Shown here piece by piece: positions 8,570 through 17,353 of a DNA stretch of 64,000 bases (position 1 is the stretch's first letter; each line of letters opens with the position of its first letter). The DNA is from an uncultured Pelagibacteraceae bacterium (GTDB taxonomy: Bacteria; Pseudomonadota; Alphaproteobacteria; Pelagibacterales; Pelagibacteraceae). The position numbers were made by a program, and so were the translations under genes. Location: contig CABYQM010000002.1 of NCBI GenBank assembly GCA_902521075.1, positions 78,414-142,413 of the forward strand, in the 5' to 3' direction. The notes beneath the pieces were generated by a model. The model did no database searches. It saw only the letters and a program-made list of their open reading frames with translations, and was not told the DNA's origin.

Positions 8570-9178
8570 ATGAAAGTTTTAAGTCCGTTTGGACCGAAAA
8601 TTGCTGTTATTAAAATTCCATTAAACTTGGTAAAAAAAATTAATGATGAAGTTGAAAGTATTATTAAAGATAAAAAAAAATCAAAATCAAATGACTATTC
8701 AAAAAAGTTAGTAGGTCAAGTTGAGCAAGAAATTGAATTAAAAAATAAATTTATTAAAAAAAATTTAAAAAGTTTTATTTCTAAAAGTGTAAACCAATAT
8801 TTAAAAAAAAATCTTAATAAGAAGTCAAAAAATATTAAAATTAAGAATTTATGGGTCGTAAGACAATTTAAAAATGATTACAATCCTATTCATTTCCATG
8901 ATGGTAATGTTTCTGGAGTTGGTTATTTGAAAATTCCAAATAATTTAACAAAGGGAAACAAGAAAATAAAAACTAATGGAACAATTGATTTTATTTATGG
9001 TTCTAAATCTTTTTTGAATAATTCTATATTTAATCATAAACCAAAAGTTGGTGATCTTATTTTGTTCCCAAATAATTTAATGCATACTGCATATCCATTC
9101 AAATCTGATGGTGAAAGAAGATCATTTTCGTTTAACATAGATATTGATAAAAAATTAACAGAATTGTTTCATGGCTGA
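8570..9178 (+). CDS. Putative 2OG-Fe(II) oxygenase family protein
   Basis: The track starts at a GTG (8567), but the ATG one codon later is the likelier start, giving 202 aa. The C-terminal half has a double-stranded beta-helix layout. It shows NPIHFHDGNVSGVGYLKIP with the proximal His cluster, and LMHTAYPF followed by ERRSFSFNI with the distal His and the Arg expected to hold 2-oxoglutarate. This resembles the putative 2OG-Fe(II) oxygenases often found in marine bacteria. The Lys-rich N-terminal half is poorly conserved and probably helical. The gene follows hisI by a few bases and overlaps the next gene by 8 bases. The substrate is unknown. Confidence 0.7.
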   Translation: MKVLSPFGPKIAVIKIPLNLVKKINDEVESIIKDKKKSKSNDYSKKLVGQVEQEIELKNKFIKKNLKSFISKSVNQYLKKNLNKKSKNIKIKNLWVVRQFKNDYNPIHFHDGNVSGVGYLKIPNNLTKGNKKIKTNGTIDFIYGSKSFLNNSIFNHKPKVGDLILFPNNLMHTAYPFKSDGERRSFSFNIDIDKKLTELFHG

Positions 9179-9545
9179 TAAACAAAAAAATGTTTTAGAT
9201 GAAGATTTGGAGTTATGCTCTAATGACCCTTTAACAGGATGGTATAGAGACGGATGTTGTAATACAGATGAAAATGATCATGGTGTTCACACTGTTTGTG
9301 CAAAAGTAAATACTGAATTTTTAGAATGGTGCAAAGAAGCAGGGAATGATTTAATAACACCTCATCCTGAATTTGGTTTTCCTGGTTTAAAAGATGGTGA
9401 TAGTTGGTGTGTGTGTGCAGGTTGGTATGCTAGAGCTTTAGAAGCGGGAAAAGGATGTCCTATTTATTTAAAAAAAACTCATAAAAACACTTTGAAACTT
9501 ATTCCAATTGAAACTTTAAAAAAGTTTGCAATCGATTTATCTTAA
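9171..9545 (+). CDS. DUF2237 family protein
   Basis: The 124-residue protein matches the DUF2237 pattern: CSNDPLTGWYRDGCC near the start, HTVCAKVNTEFLEW in the middle and DSWCVCAGWYARALEAG towards the end. Its many conserved Cys and Trp residues suggest a metal- or redox-related role. The family is small and widespread in proteobacteria with no established function. It overlaps the preceding 2OG-oxygenase-like gene by 8 bases and ends back-to-back with ETF-QO, with no intergenic space. Confidence 0.85.
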   Translation: MADKQKNVLDEDLELCSNDPLTGWYRDGCCNTDENDHGVHTVCAKVNTEFLEWCKEAGNDLITPHPEFGFPGLKDGDSWCVCAGWYARALEAGKGCPIYLKKTHKNTLKLIPIETLKKFAIDLS

Positions 9546-11165
9546 TTACATATTTCCATATTTAGGTCCGCCCCCACCTTCTGGAGTGACCCAAGTAATA
9601 TTTTGAGATGGCTCTTTAATATCACAAGTTTTACAATGTATGCAATTTTGTGCATTAATTACAAATTTTTGAACAGAATTTACTTCTTGAACTTCATAAA
9701 CTCCTGCTGGACAATATCTTTGTGCGGGCTCATCAAATTTCTCTAAAGTATATTTTATAGGCAAATCTGGATCTTTAAGTTTTAAATGCACTGGTTGATT
9801 ATCATCATGAATTGTACCCGTTAAATAAACCGAACTAGTTTTATCAAAAGTAATAACGTTATCAGGCTTAGGATAATCAATTTTTGGCATTTTAGTTGCT
9901 GGTTTTAGAGCTTCATGATCAGCATGTTTATGTTTTAATGTGAAAGGAAGCTTTCCTCTAAATAAAATCTGGTCAATTCCAGTAAATAATATACCCAAAA
10001 TTAATCCCCAAGAGAAACTTGGTTTTACATTTCTTGCCTCATGTAATTCTTTGTAAACCCAACTTTCTTTAAATTTTTGTTCATATGTAGATAAATTTAA
10101 ATTTTTTGTAAGATGCTCATAAATTGTTTCAGCAGCGATCATTCCACTCTTCATCGCAGTATGAGACCCTTTTATTTTAGGCATATTTAATGTTCCTGCA
10201 TCACATCCAACTAACAAAGCACCTGGCATAAACATCTGAGGTAAACTCTGTATACCACCCTCAATTAAAGCTCTTGCGCCATAAGAAATTCTTTTTCCGC
10301 CTTCAATTATTTTTTTTATATCTGGATGAGTTTTAAATCTTTGGAATTCATCGAAAGGTGAGAGATGAGGATTTTGATAATCTAATCCAATTACGTAACC
10401 AAGAAAAACTTGTTTATTTTCTGCATGATACATAAAACTTCCACCGTAGGTGTTATTGTCCAAAGGCCATCCAGCAGTATGCATTACTAAACCTTCTGTA
10501 TGATTTTTTTCATCTATCTCCCAAATTTCTTTAAAACCAATTCCATATTGTTGAGGATTTTTACCTTTGTCTAATTCAAACTTCTTTATTAATTCTTTTC
10601 CTAAGTGACCTCTGCATCCTTCTGCAAATACTGTAACTTTTGCATGCAATTCCATTCCAGGTTCATAAGTATCTTTTTTATTTCCCTCTTTATCGATACC
10701 CATATCTTGAGTAGCAATACCTTTAACTGATCCATCGTCATTATATAAAACTTCACTTGCTGGAAATCCTGGAAATATTTCAACTCCTAATCCCTCAGCC
10801 TGCTCTGCCAACCATCTACAAAGATTTGCAAGACTTATAATATAATTGTTATGATTTTGTTGAACCTTGGGAAGTAACCATGTTGGCCAACTTAATGATT
10901 TTTGTTTTCCTAAAAATAAAAATTTTTCTTTTGTAACTTTTGTTTTAATTGGAGCATTTAATTCTTTCCAATTAGGTATTAGTTCGTCTAAAGCACGTGT
11001 TTCAAACACGTTCCCAGACAAAATATGCGCACCTATTTCAGATGCTTTTTCTAAAAGGCAGACATTAATATCTGGATTTAACTGCTTTAATTTAATTGCA
11101 GTTGAAAGTCCTGATGGTCCGCCACCTACGATGACAACATCGTATTCCATCACTTCTCTGGACAT
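9546..11165 (-). CDS. Electron transfer flavoprotein-ubiquinone oxidoreductase (ETF-QO)
   Basis: The 539-residue enzyme passes electrons from reduced ETF to ubiquinone in the inner membrane. The N-terminal FAD fold is VVIVGGGPSGLSTA. The C-terminal [4Fe-4S] region shows CPAGVYE followed by CIHCKTCDIKEP, the exact arrangement of ETF-QO. The block PGALLVGCDAGTLNMPKIKGSH is also diagnostic. Upstream lie etfA, etfB and a dimethylglycine-dehydrogenase-like gene in the same direction, so the whole route from methylamine oxidation to the quinone pool is encoded together. The start may be M1 or M6; both keep the flavin fold intact. Confidence 0.95.
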   Translation of the reverse strand: MSREVMEYDVVIVGGGPSGLSTAIKLKQLNPDINVCLLEKASEIGAHILSGNVFETRALDELIPNWKELNAPIKTKVTKEKFLFLGKQKSLSWPTWLLPKVQQNHNNYIISLANLCRWLAEQAEGLGVEIFPGFPASEVLYNDDGSVKGIATQDMGIDKEGNKKDTYEPGMELHAKVTVFAEGCRGHLGKELIKKFELDKGKNPQQYGIGFKEIWEIDEKNHTEGLVMHTAGWPLDNNTYGGSFMYHAENKQVFLGYVIGLDYQNPHLSPFDEFQRFKTHPDIKKIIEGGKRISYGARALIEGGIQSLPQMFMPGALLVGCDAGTLNMPKIKGSHTAMKSGMIAAETIYEHLTKNLNLSTYEQKFKESWVYKELHEARNVKPSFSWGLILGILFTGIDQILFRGKLPFTLKHKHADHEALKPATKMPKIDYPKPDNVITFDKTSSVYLTGTIHDDNQPVHLKLKDPDLPIKYTLEKFDEPAQRYCPAGVYEVQEVNSVQKFVINAQNCIHCKTCDIKEPSQNITWVTPEGGGGPKYGNM

Positions 11166-11189
11166 AATGATAATTTCTTACAGTATTTG

Positions 11190-12143
11190 CTATTTTTGTA
11201 TAGTGTTTAATTTGTTCAATTCTGACAAAAATTGAGGAAGCGCTTCAAAAAGATCTGCTTCTAATCCGTAATCTGCGACACTAAAAATTGGAGCTTCACC
11301 GTCTTTATTTATTGCAACAATAACTTTACTTTCTTTCATTCCTGCTAAGTGCTGTATTGCACCTGAAATTCCAACTGCAATATATAAATCTGGAACTACA
11401 ACTTTACCCGTTTGTCCTACTTGATGATCATTCGTAATATAACCAGCATCAACTGCTGCTCTTGATGCACCAATTGCTGCATTAAGTTTATCAGCAATAT
11501 CGCTGATTAATTTGAAATTTTCACCATTTTGCATTCCTCTGCCGCCAGAAATAACTATTCTAGCTGTTCCAAGCTCTGGTCTGTCTGACTTAACTTCTTC
11601 TTTCTTTAGAAATTTAGTTGATGAACTAGCTTCTGCTGGATCGGATTTTGTAATTTCAGCAGATCCACCACTCTTATCAGCAGGATCAAACGATGTCGGT
11701 CTTATAGTAACACATTTTTTCTTGTCATTACTTTTAACCGTAGCAAAAGCATTTCCTGCATAAATTGGTCTTAAAAAAGTATCTTCAGAAATAACTTTAA
11801 TTATATCGCTTACTTGAGAAGTATCTAGTAACGCTGCAATTCTTGGCATTAAATTTTTGCCAAATGTATTTGCTGAGCTTACAATGTGTGAATAATTTTC
11901 TGCATGCTTGATTATTGCTGCTGTATAATTTTCAGCAATGTAGTTTTCGTAAATCTCATTATCAACATGAATAACTTTTTTTACATTTGGAACTTCAGAT
12001 AAAGATTTTGCAACATCGTCAGCTTGATGACCTAAAACCAAAACATGAAGATCATCATTTATTTGAGAAGCTGCTGTAATAGCATTATATGTAAATGGTC
12101 TTACTTCTTTATTGTTATGTTCTGCAATTAATAATACCGACAT
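11190..12143 (-). CDS. etfA: Electron transfer flavoprotein alpha subunit
   Basis: The 317-residue protein has the ETF-alpha C-terminal FAD domain. It is marked by [27 protein letters not shown], the [25 protein letters not shown] signature and a terminal EADLFEALP. It binds FAD in the heterodimer with EtfB and accepts electrons from acyl-CoA or methylamine dehydrogenases. It directly follows etfB, with its start adjacent to the etfB stop. Confidence 0.96.
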   Translation of the reverse strand: MSVLLIAEHNNKEVRPFTYNAITAASQINDDLHVLVLGHQADDVAKSLSEVPNVKKVIHVDNEIYENYIAENYTAAIIKHAENYSHIVSSANTFGKNLMPRIAALLDTSQVSDIIKVISEDTFLRPIYAGNAFATVKSNDKKKCVTIRPTSFDPADKSGGSAEITKSDPAEASSSTKFLKKEEVKSDRPELGTARIVISGGRGMQNGENFKLISDIADKLNAAIGASRAAVDAGYITNDHQVGQTGKVVVPDLYIAVGISGAIQHLAGMKESKVIVAINKDGEAPIFSVADYGLEADLFEALPQFLSELNKLNTIQK

Positions 12144-12893
12144 TTAAATTACCTTAGCCTCATTTTTTAATTTTTGCACCAATTCTTCAACACTAGCGAC
12201 TTTTATTCCAGCTTTTCTTTTTGGTGGCTCTTCAACTTTAATTTGTTCGATTCTAGGATTAATATCAACTCCTAAATCTGAAGCATTTATCTGTTCTATT
12301 GGTTTTTTCTTAGCTTTCATAATATTTGGAAGTGAAGCATATCTTGGTTCATTTAATCTTAAATCACATGTAACAATTGCGGGAACATTCACTTCTATGG
12401 TTTCCAAACCTTCATCAATTTCACGTGTTACCTCTAATGCATTATCCTTTACTTCGATTTTAGATGCAAAAGTCGCTTGTGGCCAATTTAGTAAAGCTGC
12501 AAGCATCTGACCAGTTTGATTACAGTCATCATCAATTGCTTGTTTGCCCATAAAAACTAAATCAGGATTTTCTTTTTCTACAATTTTTTTTAAAATTTTT
12601 GAAACTGCCAATGGTTCAATCACATTATCAACTTTGACATGTATTCCCCTATCCGCTCCAACTGCCAATGCTTTTCTAACAGTTTCTTGTGCTTTTTCTT
12701 CACCAATTGTAATTGCAACTATTTCTTTAGCTTTGCCAGCCTCTTTAATTTTTACTGCTTCCTCTATTGCATTATCATCTGGTGGATTTGTTGACATTTT
12801 AACGTTGTCAGTAACAACACCTGAACCATCTTCTTTAACTCTTATTTGAACGTTGTAATCAATAACTCTTTTAACTGCGACTAGTATTTTCAT
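12144..12893 (-). CDS. etfB: Electron transfer flavoprotein beta subunit
   Basis: At 249 residues this is a full-length EtfB. Diagnostic blocks are [48 protein letters not shown] and the conserved [25 protein letters not shown]. The last contains the dehydrogenase-recognition region. It partners EtfA, and its start overlaps the end of the dimethylglycine-dehydrogenase-like gene by one base. This points to that enzyme as its main electron donor. Confidence 0.96.
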   Translation of the reverse strand: MKILVAVKRVIDYNVQIRVKEDGSGVVTDNVKMSTNPPDDNAIEEAVKIKEAGKAKEIVAITIGEEKAQETVRKALAVGADRGIHVKVDNVIEPLAVSKILKKIVEKENPDLVFMGKQAIDDDCNQTGQMLAALLNWPQATFASKIEVKDNALEVTREIDEGLETIEVNVPAIVTCDLRLNEPRYASLPNIMKAKKKPIEQINASDLGVDINPRIEQIKVEEPPKRKAGIKVASVEELVQKLKNEAKVI

Positions 12894-15325
12894 TAAGCTC
12901 TTAATAAATTGTTTTCTGGATCGTAAGGACTTTCGTCTAAAATTGTTGCATCGTATTTCTCACCTAATATTTCAATTTTTAGTTTTTGTCCAACATTTGC
13001 TAATTCTGGTTTAACCATTCCTAAAGCTAAAGATTTTCCAATTCTAAAACCAAAATCTCCTCCTGTTGCTCTTCCTATAACACTTCCATTTTCGTAAATT
13101 GGATTGTTTCCTAAAACATCTGCATCTTTTGGATTATGAACCTCTAAGGTAACAAGCTTGTTATCAAAGCCTTTTTCTCTCCATTTGTTCAATGCATCAA
13201 GTCCAATAAAACTTCCTTTATTAGGGTGTATAAATCTATCAAGACCACTTTCATAAGGTGAGTATTCTATTGATAGTTCTGTTCCAACTAACTTATAAGA
13301 TTTTTCTACCCTCAAACTATTCATAGCTCTAATACCATAAGGCTTTAGTCCAAGATCTTTTCCTGCTTCCATAAGTTTATCAAAAATGTGATTTTGATAT
13401 TCAATTGGATGATGAAGTTCCCATCCTAATTCACCAACAAAGTTAACTCTCATAGCATTTACCGGTGCGTACCCTACATCAACCATTTTTGCACTTAGCC
13501 ATTTAAAGTTTTCATTTGAAAAATCATCTTTTGAAACTCTTTGCATTAACTCTCTTGCTTTTGGACCTGAAACAACCAAAACTCCATTACTATTAGTTAA
13601 ATTTTCAAACTGTACTGAACCATCTGAAGGCATCCATTTTAAAATCCAATCATGATCTAATCTTTGGAAAGCTCCCGCTGATACTAAATAAAAGCTATCA
13701 TGTGACTCTCTCATAATAGTAAATTCAGAATGAACTCCGCCTTTAGTATTTAAAGCGTGGCATAAATTAATTCTTCCAACTTTTTTTGGTAATTTGTTTG
13801 CAACTAAATTATCTAAAAATTCCTCAGCACCAGGTCCTTTAATTCTACATTTTGCAAATGCAGTCATATCCAAAAGACCAACATTTTCTTTTACGTTTTT
13901 GCATTCTTTTTCCATTGCATTGAACCATTTTGATCTTCTAAATGACCAATCATCTTTTTGCTCCATTCCGTCAGTTGCAAAAAAATTAGGTCTTTCCCAT
14001 CCAAATTTTTGACCAAAAACTGCTCCTAAATTTTTCATTCTGTCATAACATGGTGCAGTTCTTAATGGTCTTGCTGCCGGTCTTTCTTCATCAGGAAAAT
14101 GAGTTATGAAAACGTGACTGTAGGCTTCTTCATTTTTAGCTTTTAAATATGATTTAGAGCAATAATCTCCATACCTTCTTGGTTCAACACCAAGCATATC
14201 GATTGTTGGTTCACCATCTACGATCCATTCAGCAAGTTGCCATCCTGCTCCACCTGCTGCAGTGATACCAAAACTGTGACCTTCATTTATCCAAAAATTT
14301 TTCAATCCCCAAGCTGGACCAACAATTGGGTTACCATCTGGAGTGTAACAAATTGCTCCATTATAAACTTTCTTAACTCCCACTTCTCCAAAAGCAGGTA
14401 CTCTATGTATTGCACCTTCAATATGAGGCGCTAATCTATCTAAATCTTCCTGAAATAACTCATACTCAGAATCTTTTGATGGTCCATCTACATAACAAGC
14501 TGGTGCACCATCTTCATATGGTCCTAAAATTAACCCACCCGCTTCTTCTCTCATGTACCATCTACTATCACTATCTCTTAAAACTCCCATCTCAGGCAAT
14601 CCATCTTTTTTTCTTTTTTGAATTTCAGGATGAGGTTCGGTAACAATGTATTGATGTTCTACTGGGATAACTGGAATATCTAAGCCAACCATCTTTCCAG
14701 TTTGTCTTGCAAAATTTCCTGAACAAGAAATAATATGTTCACATTCTATAGACCCTTTATCTGTCTCAACAACCCAACCATCTTTGGTTTGTTTCATTCC
14801 AACAACATTTGTATTTCTATAAATTTCTGCTCCTCTATTTCTTGCACCTGTTGCAAGTGCTTGAGTTAAATCAGCTGGTTGAATATATCCATCTTCAGGG
14901 TGTTGTATTGCACCAACTAAATCTGATGTATTACATAATGGCCAGATTTCCTTAACTTGGTCTGGAGTTAAAAATTTTACATCAACACCAATTGTTTGAG
15001 CAACACCAGCGTATTGAAAGTATTCATCCATTCTATCTTTAGTGCTTGCTAATCTAATATTTGATACAACGCTGAAACCTACGTTCTTACCTGTCTCTTC
15101 TTCTAAAGTTTTATACAAATTGACAGCATACTTGTGGAGTTGTCCCACAGAATAACTCATATTAAATAGTGGTAATAAGCCAGCTGCATGCCAAGTTGAG
15201 CCTGATGTTAGTTCTTTTCTTTCAATTAAAACAACATCTGACCAACCTTTTTTTGCTAAGTGATAGAGTGCACTAACTCCTACTACTCCACCGCCTACTA
15301 CTACAACTTTTGCTTTGGATTTCAT
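12893..15325 (-). CDS. Dimethylglycine dehydrogenase-like enzyme (FAD oxidase domain + GcvT folate domain)
   Basis: The 810-residue two-domain enzyme has an N-terminal DAO fold ([28 protein letters not shown] with the candidate flavin-linking His; [19 protein letters not shown]). A FAO_M-like linker follows near residues 370-430. A GcvT/aminomethyltransferase domain starts from about residue 440 ([18 protein letters not shown], then [16 protein letters not shown]). Such enzymes oxidatively demethylate dimethylglycine or sarcosine, hand the C1 unit to THF as methylene-THF and reduce ETF. The etfB-etfA-ETF-QO genes follow immediately. A paralogue lies at the left edge of the window. Which methylated glycine it prefers cannot be decided from sequence. 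Confidence 0.87.
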   Translation of the reverse strand: MKSKAKVVVVGGGVVGVSALYHLAKKGWSDVVLIERKELTSGSTWHAAGLLPLFNMSYSVGQLHKYAVNLYKTLEEETGKNVGFSVVSNIRLASTKDRMDEYFQYAGVAQTIGVDVKFLTPDQVKEIWPLCNTSDLVGAIQHPEDGYIQPADLTQALATGARNRGAEIYRNTNVVGMKQTKDGWVVETDKGSIECEHIISCSGNFARQTGKMVGLDIPVIPVEHQYIVTEPHPEIQKRKKDGLPEMGVLRDSDSRWYMREEAGGLILGPYEDGAPACYVDGPSKDSEYELFQEDLDRLAPHIEGAIHRVPAFGEVGVKKVYNGAICYTPDGNPIVGPAWGLKNFWINEGHSFGITAAGGAGWQLAEWIVDGEPTIDMLGVEPRRYGDYCSKSYLKAKNEEAYSHVFITHFPDEERPAARPLRTAPCYDRMKNLGAVFGQKFGWERPNFFATDGMEQKDDWSFRRSKWFNAMEKECKNVKENVGLLDMTAFAKCRIKGPGAEEFLDNLVANKLPKKVGRINLCHALNTKGGVHSEFTIMRESHDSFYLVSAGAFQRLDHDWILKWMPSDGSVQFENLTNSNGVLVVSGPKARELMQRVSKDDFSNENFKWLSAKMVDVGYAPVNAMRVNFVGELGWELHHPIEYQNHIFDKLMEAGKDLGLKPYGIRAMNSLRVEKSYKLVGTELSIEYSPYESGLDRFIHPNKGSFIGLDALNKWREKGFDNKLVTLEVHNPKDADVLGNNPIYENGSVIGRATGGDFGFRIGKSLALGMVKPELANVGQKLKIEILGEKYDATILDESPYDPENNLLRA

Positions 15326-15371
15326 TATCAGATTCCTACTAAATTTTAATTACTAACGAAACAAAATTCTA

Positions 15372-15575
15372 TTATTCATCATCTGCGTCACGCCAGCCCA
15401 TTCTGAACATTAAATAAGCGGCAACTACAACGGAAATTGTACCTACTACCATACCAATATTAATCCCAACTTCACTTCCCCAAAAATACCATCCAAGTTG
15501 AGTGGATGAGATTGTTGGAAAGCATAAAATAAACATTAGAATTGCGTACCTAATATACATTGGAGGTTTTTTCAT
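15372..15575 (-). CDS. Small membrane protein (67 aa, unknown)
   Basis: The track extends to 15629, but the natural start is the ATG at 15575, which overlaps the stop of the DUF4864-like gene (TTATG arrangement, one shared base). The product begins MKKPPMYIRYAILMFILCF and has two hydrophobic segments, about residues 7-22 and 30-55. It ends in an acidic tail, GWRDADDE. I do not recognise a family. Coupling to the secreted DUF4864 gene upstream suggests a joint envelope role. Confidence 0.6.
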   Translation of the reverse strand: MKKPPMYIRYAILMFILCFPTISSTQLGWYFWGSEVGINIGMVVGTISVVVAAYLMFRMGWRDADDE

Positions 15576-16036
15576 TATATTGATGATCCCATTGGTATTG
15601 GTTGTGAAACTGCTGTTGTTAGCCAGCAATCTAGAAGATTGCCCTCTTTATTATTTTTTTCAACTTTCCATTTAAATTTAAAATATTGTTTATCCTTATC
15701 CAAGACAACAACTTCATAAGTTGCCATGGTACTTGATTTGTAAATTTCAGTTACTGTATTTTCTTTGTGATCAATTAACATTGAGTATGAAGCACCCTTT
15801 AACATTCTTTTAAATCTATCTAAAGGACCTGTCATCCTTTGATTATTGGGATGTGCAAATTCCCATGTTTGCTCAATCCCTCTATCTTTATATGGACTGT
15901 CATTTTTCATTAAAGCATTTAATTGAATCACAACAACTTGTTTCGGATCTATATTCACACTTGGTTTTAAAACATCGGCAAATGAAGAATTAAAATAAAT
16001 AAATGTAATTAAAAAAAATAAAATTTTGAATTTCAT
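15575..16036 (-). CDS. DUF4864-like secreted protein
   Basis: The 153-residue protein starts with a signal peptide, MKFKILFFLITFIYFNSSFA. The mature part has the pattern of DUF4864: a helix with VVVIQLNALMKND, then WEFAHPNNQRMTG and RFKRMLKGASYSMLI, then beta strands ending in a conserved LLDCWLTTAV. This NTF2-like small fold has no established function. It would be periplasmic. The next gene, a two-TM microprotein, overlaps its stop. Confidence 0.7.
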   Translation of the reverse strand: MKFKILFFLITFIYFNSSFADVLKPSVNIDPKQVVVIQLNALMKNDSPYKDRGIEQTWEFAHPNNQRMTGPLDRFKRMLKGASYSMLIDHKENTVTEIYKSSTMATYEVVVLDKDKQYFKFKWKVEKNNKEGNLLDCWLTTAVSQPIPMGSSI

Positions 16037-16102
16037 ATTTTAAATTTATCTTAAATTTAAAATGAAATAAAAGGTCTTAATATCACACTTAATAATTTGA
16101 TA

Positions 16103-16528
16103 TTATATAGTTTTGAATAATCTATCGTATTCTTTTTTAATACATTTATTAGAGATATAATAAATTTTATTTTGAGAGACTAATTTAGCTGCATTTTCGT
16201 TATGAATTCCTAATTGCAACCATAATACATTTGCTCCAATTTCTATTGTTTGTTTTGCTATTTCCTCAGCCTCTTCACTGGGTCTAAAAACATTAACAAT
16301 TCCAACATGATCTTTTATATCAGTTAGTTTTTTATAAACTGGTTCTCCATGTATAATTTTATTATCTGTTACTGGATTAACAGGAAAAACTTTGTAACCT
16401 GTATTTCTTAAATATTTCATTATTATATTGGAAGTTTTTTTTGAGTCTGGGCTTGCTCCAACAATTGCTATCGTCCGATAACTTAAATAAAGTTCTTTTA
16501 TCTTTTCGTCTACAAGTGTTGTGTCCAT
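16103..16528 (-). CDS. CoA-binding domain protein (CoA_binding_2), copy 2
   Basis: The 141-residue Rossmann-like protein shows TIAIVGASPDSKKTSNIIMKYLRNTGYKVFPVNP, the hallmark of the YccU/CoA_binding_2 family. A later IGANVLWLQLGIHNENAA block supports it. The family resembles the CoA-binding domain of succinyl-CoA synthetase alpha and binds CoA or related nucleotides; no catalytic role is established. It lies 8 bases after a clear paralogue (16537-16986) and is presumably a tandem duplication that has diverged. Confidence 0.85.
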   Translation of the reverse strand: MDTTLVDEKIKELYLSYRTIAIVGASPDSKKTSNIIMKYLRNTGYKVFPVNPVTDNKIIHGEPVYKKLTDIKDHVGIVNVFRPSEEAEEIAKQTIEIGANVLWLQLGIHNENAAKLVSQNKIYYISNKCIKKEYDRLFKTI

Positions 16529-16536
16529 AATTTAAT

Positions 16537-16986
16537 TTAAATTTTTAGATCTAGACGCGGTTTCCAAAATGGTCTGAAGAGTTCAATTTTTGGACATCTA
16601 TTCATAACTACTTTTAAACCTGCATCTTCAGCAATTTTTGCTGCATCATGATTAATTACACCAATTTGTCCCCATAATACTTTTGCTCCAATTGATATTG
16701 CCTCTTCAGCAATACCATAGAGATCCTCGGATTTTCTAAATACTTCGACCATATCAACAGGTCTATCTATTGCCGATAAATTTGGATAAACTTTTAAATT
16801 TCTAATTTCCTTTACACCTGGTTTAGGATTTACAGGTATCATGTCATAGCCAGTTTCATGCAAAACTCGTAATACACCATAACTAAATTTAGTTTTGTCT
16901 GGACTAGCGCCAACCATTGCAATTGTCTTAACTGAACTTAGAATATCTTTTAAATATTCAGCGCTATAAGGTTCATTGTGGTTCAT
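16537..16986 (-). CDS. CoA-binding domain protein (CoA_binding_2), copy 1
   Basis: The 149-residue protein has TIAMVGASPDKTKFSYGVLRVLHETGYDMIPVNP near the N-terminus, VDMVEVFRKSEDL in the middle and GAKVLWGQIGVINHDAAKIAEDAG followed by VMNRCPKIE. The Cys in MNRCPKIE is conserved in the family. Its start lies inside the end of the ferredoxin gene (14-base overlap), so it is translationally coupled to it. It may act as a CoA or thiol-state sensor, but no function is proven for the family. Confidence 0.87.
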   Translation of the reverse strand: MNHNEPYSAEYLKDILSSVKTIAMVGASPDKTKFSYGVLRVLHETGYDMIPVNPKPGVKEIRNLKVYPNLSAIDRPVDMVEVFRKSEDLYGIAEEAISIGAKVLWGQIGVINHDAAKIAEDAGLKVVMNRCPKIELFRPFWKPRLDLKI

Positions 16987-17353
16987 CTTTATTTTTTTCT
17001 TCCTTTTTACTTGCGATATTTGCTTTTAATTCGTGTGGCTCTAAAGGATCAAGGAAAGGATTTCGGTATAGTTTATCATGACTTTCAACTCCTATCTCTA
17101 TTGTGCAATCTGTTTTTGCTTTAGCAACACATAAAATAATATATCCATCATTTATTTGTCTATTATTTAAAGCAACTTGAGAACGTTGATCCACTTCCCC
17201 ATTAATCAGTTTAGCTGCACATGTAATACATCCTCCATACTGACATCCGTATGGAAGATCGACACCTTGATCTCTTAATTCATTTAATAAAGGTTTTTTT
17301 CCACTTACTTCGAATGCACTGTTATTTCTGTTTGAGATTGTAATTTTTGTCAT
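16973..17353 (-). CDS. Plant-type [2Fe-2S] ferredoxin
   Basis: The preferred start is the ATG at 17353 (126 aa) rather than the track's upstream codon; it overlaps the stop of the SBP56-family gene in an ATGA arrangement. The cluster motif is CQYGGCITC, then a fourth Cys in IILCVAKAKTDC, matching the C-x4-C-x2-C...C pattern of plant-type ferredoxins. It has no flavin-reductase domain, so it is a free electron carrier. Candidate partners nearby are the SBP56/methanethiol-oxidase-like protein it is coupled to and the Rieske oxygenase 3 kb upstream. A C-terminal tail of about 30 charged residues is extra. Confidence 0.87.
   Translation of the reverse strand: MTKITISNRNNSAFEVSGKKPLLNELRDQGVDLPYGCQYGGCITCAAKLINGEVDQRSQVALNNRQINDGYIILCVAKAKTDCTIEIGVESHDKLYRNPFLDPLEPHELKANIASKKEEKNKDEPQ

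Noticed and set aside
14237-14643. Plus-strand ORFs opposite the dimethylglycine dehydrogenase gene
   Set aside because: Antisense shadows of a well-conserved gene; they lack start-site context and any family similarity.
15576-15629. N-terminal extension of the 67-residue membrane protein
   Set aside because: The extension lies inside the upstream gene; the ATG at 15575 gives the usual one-base stop/start overlap.
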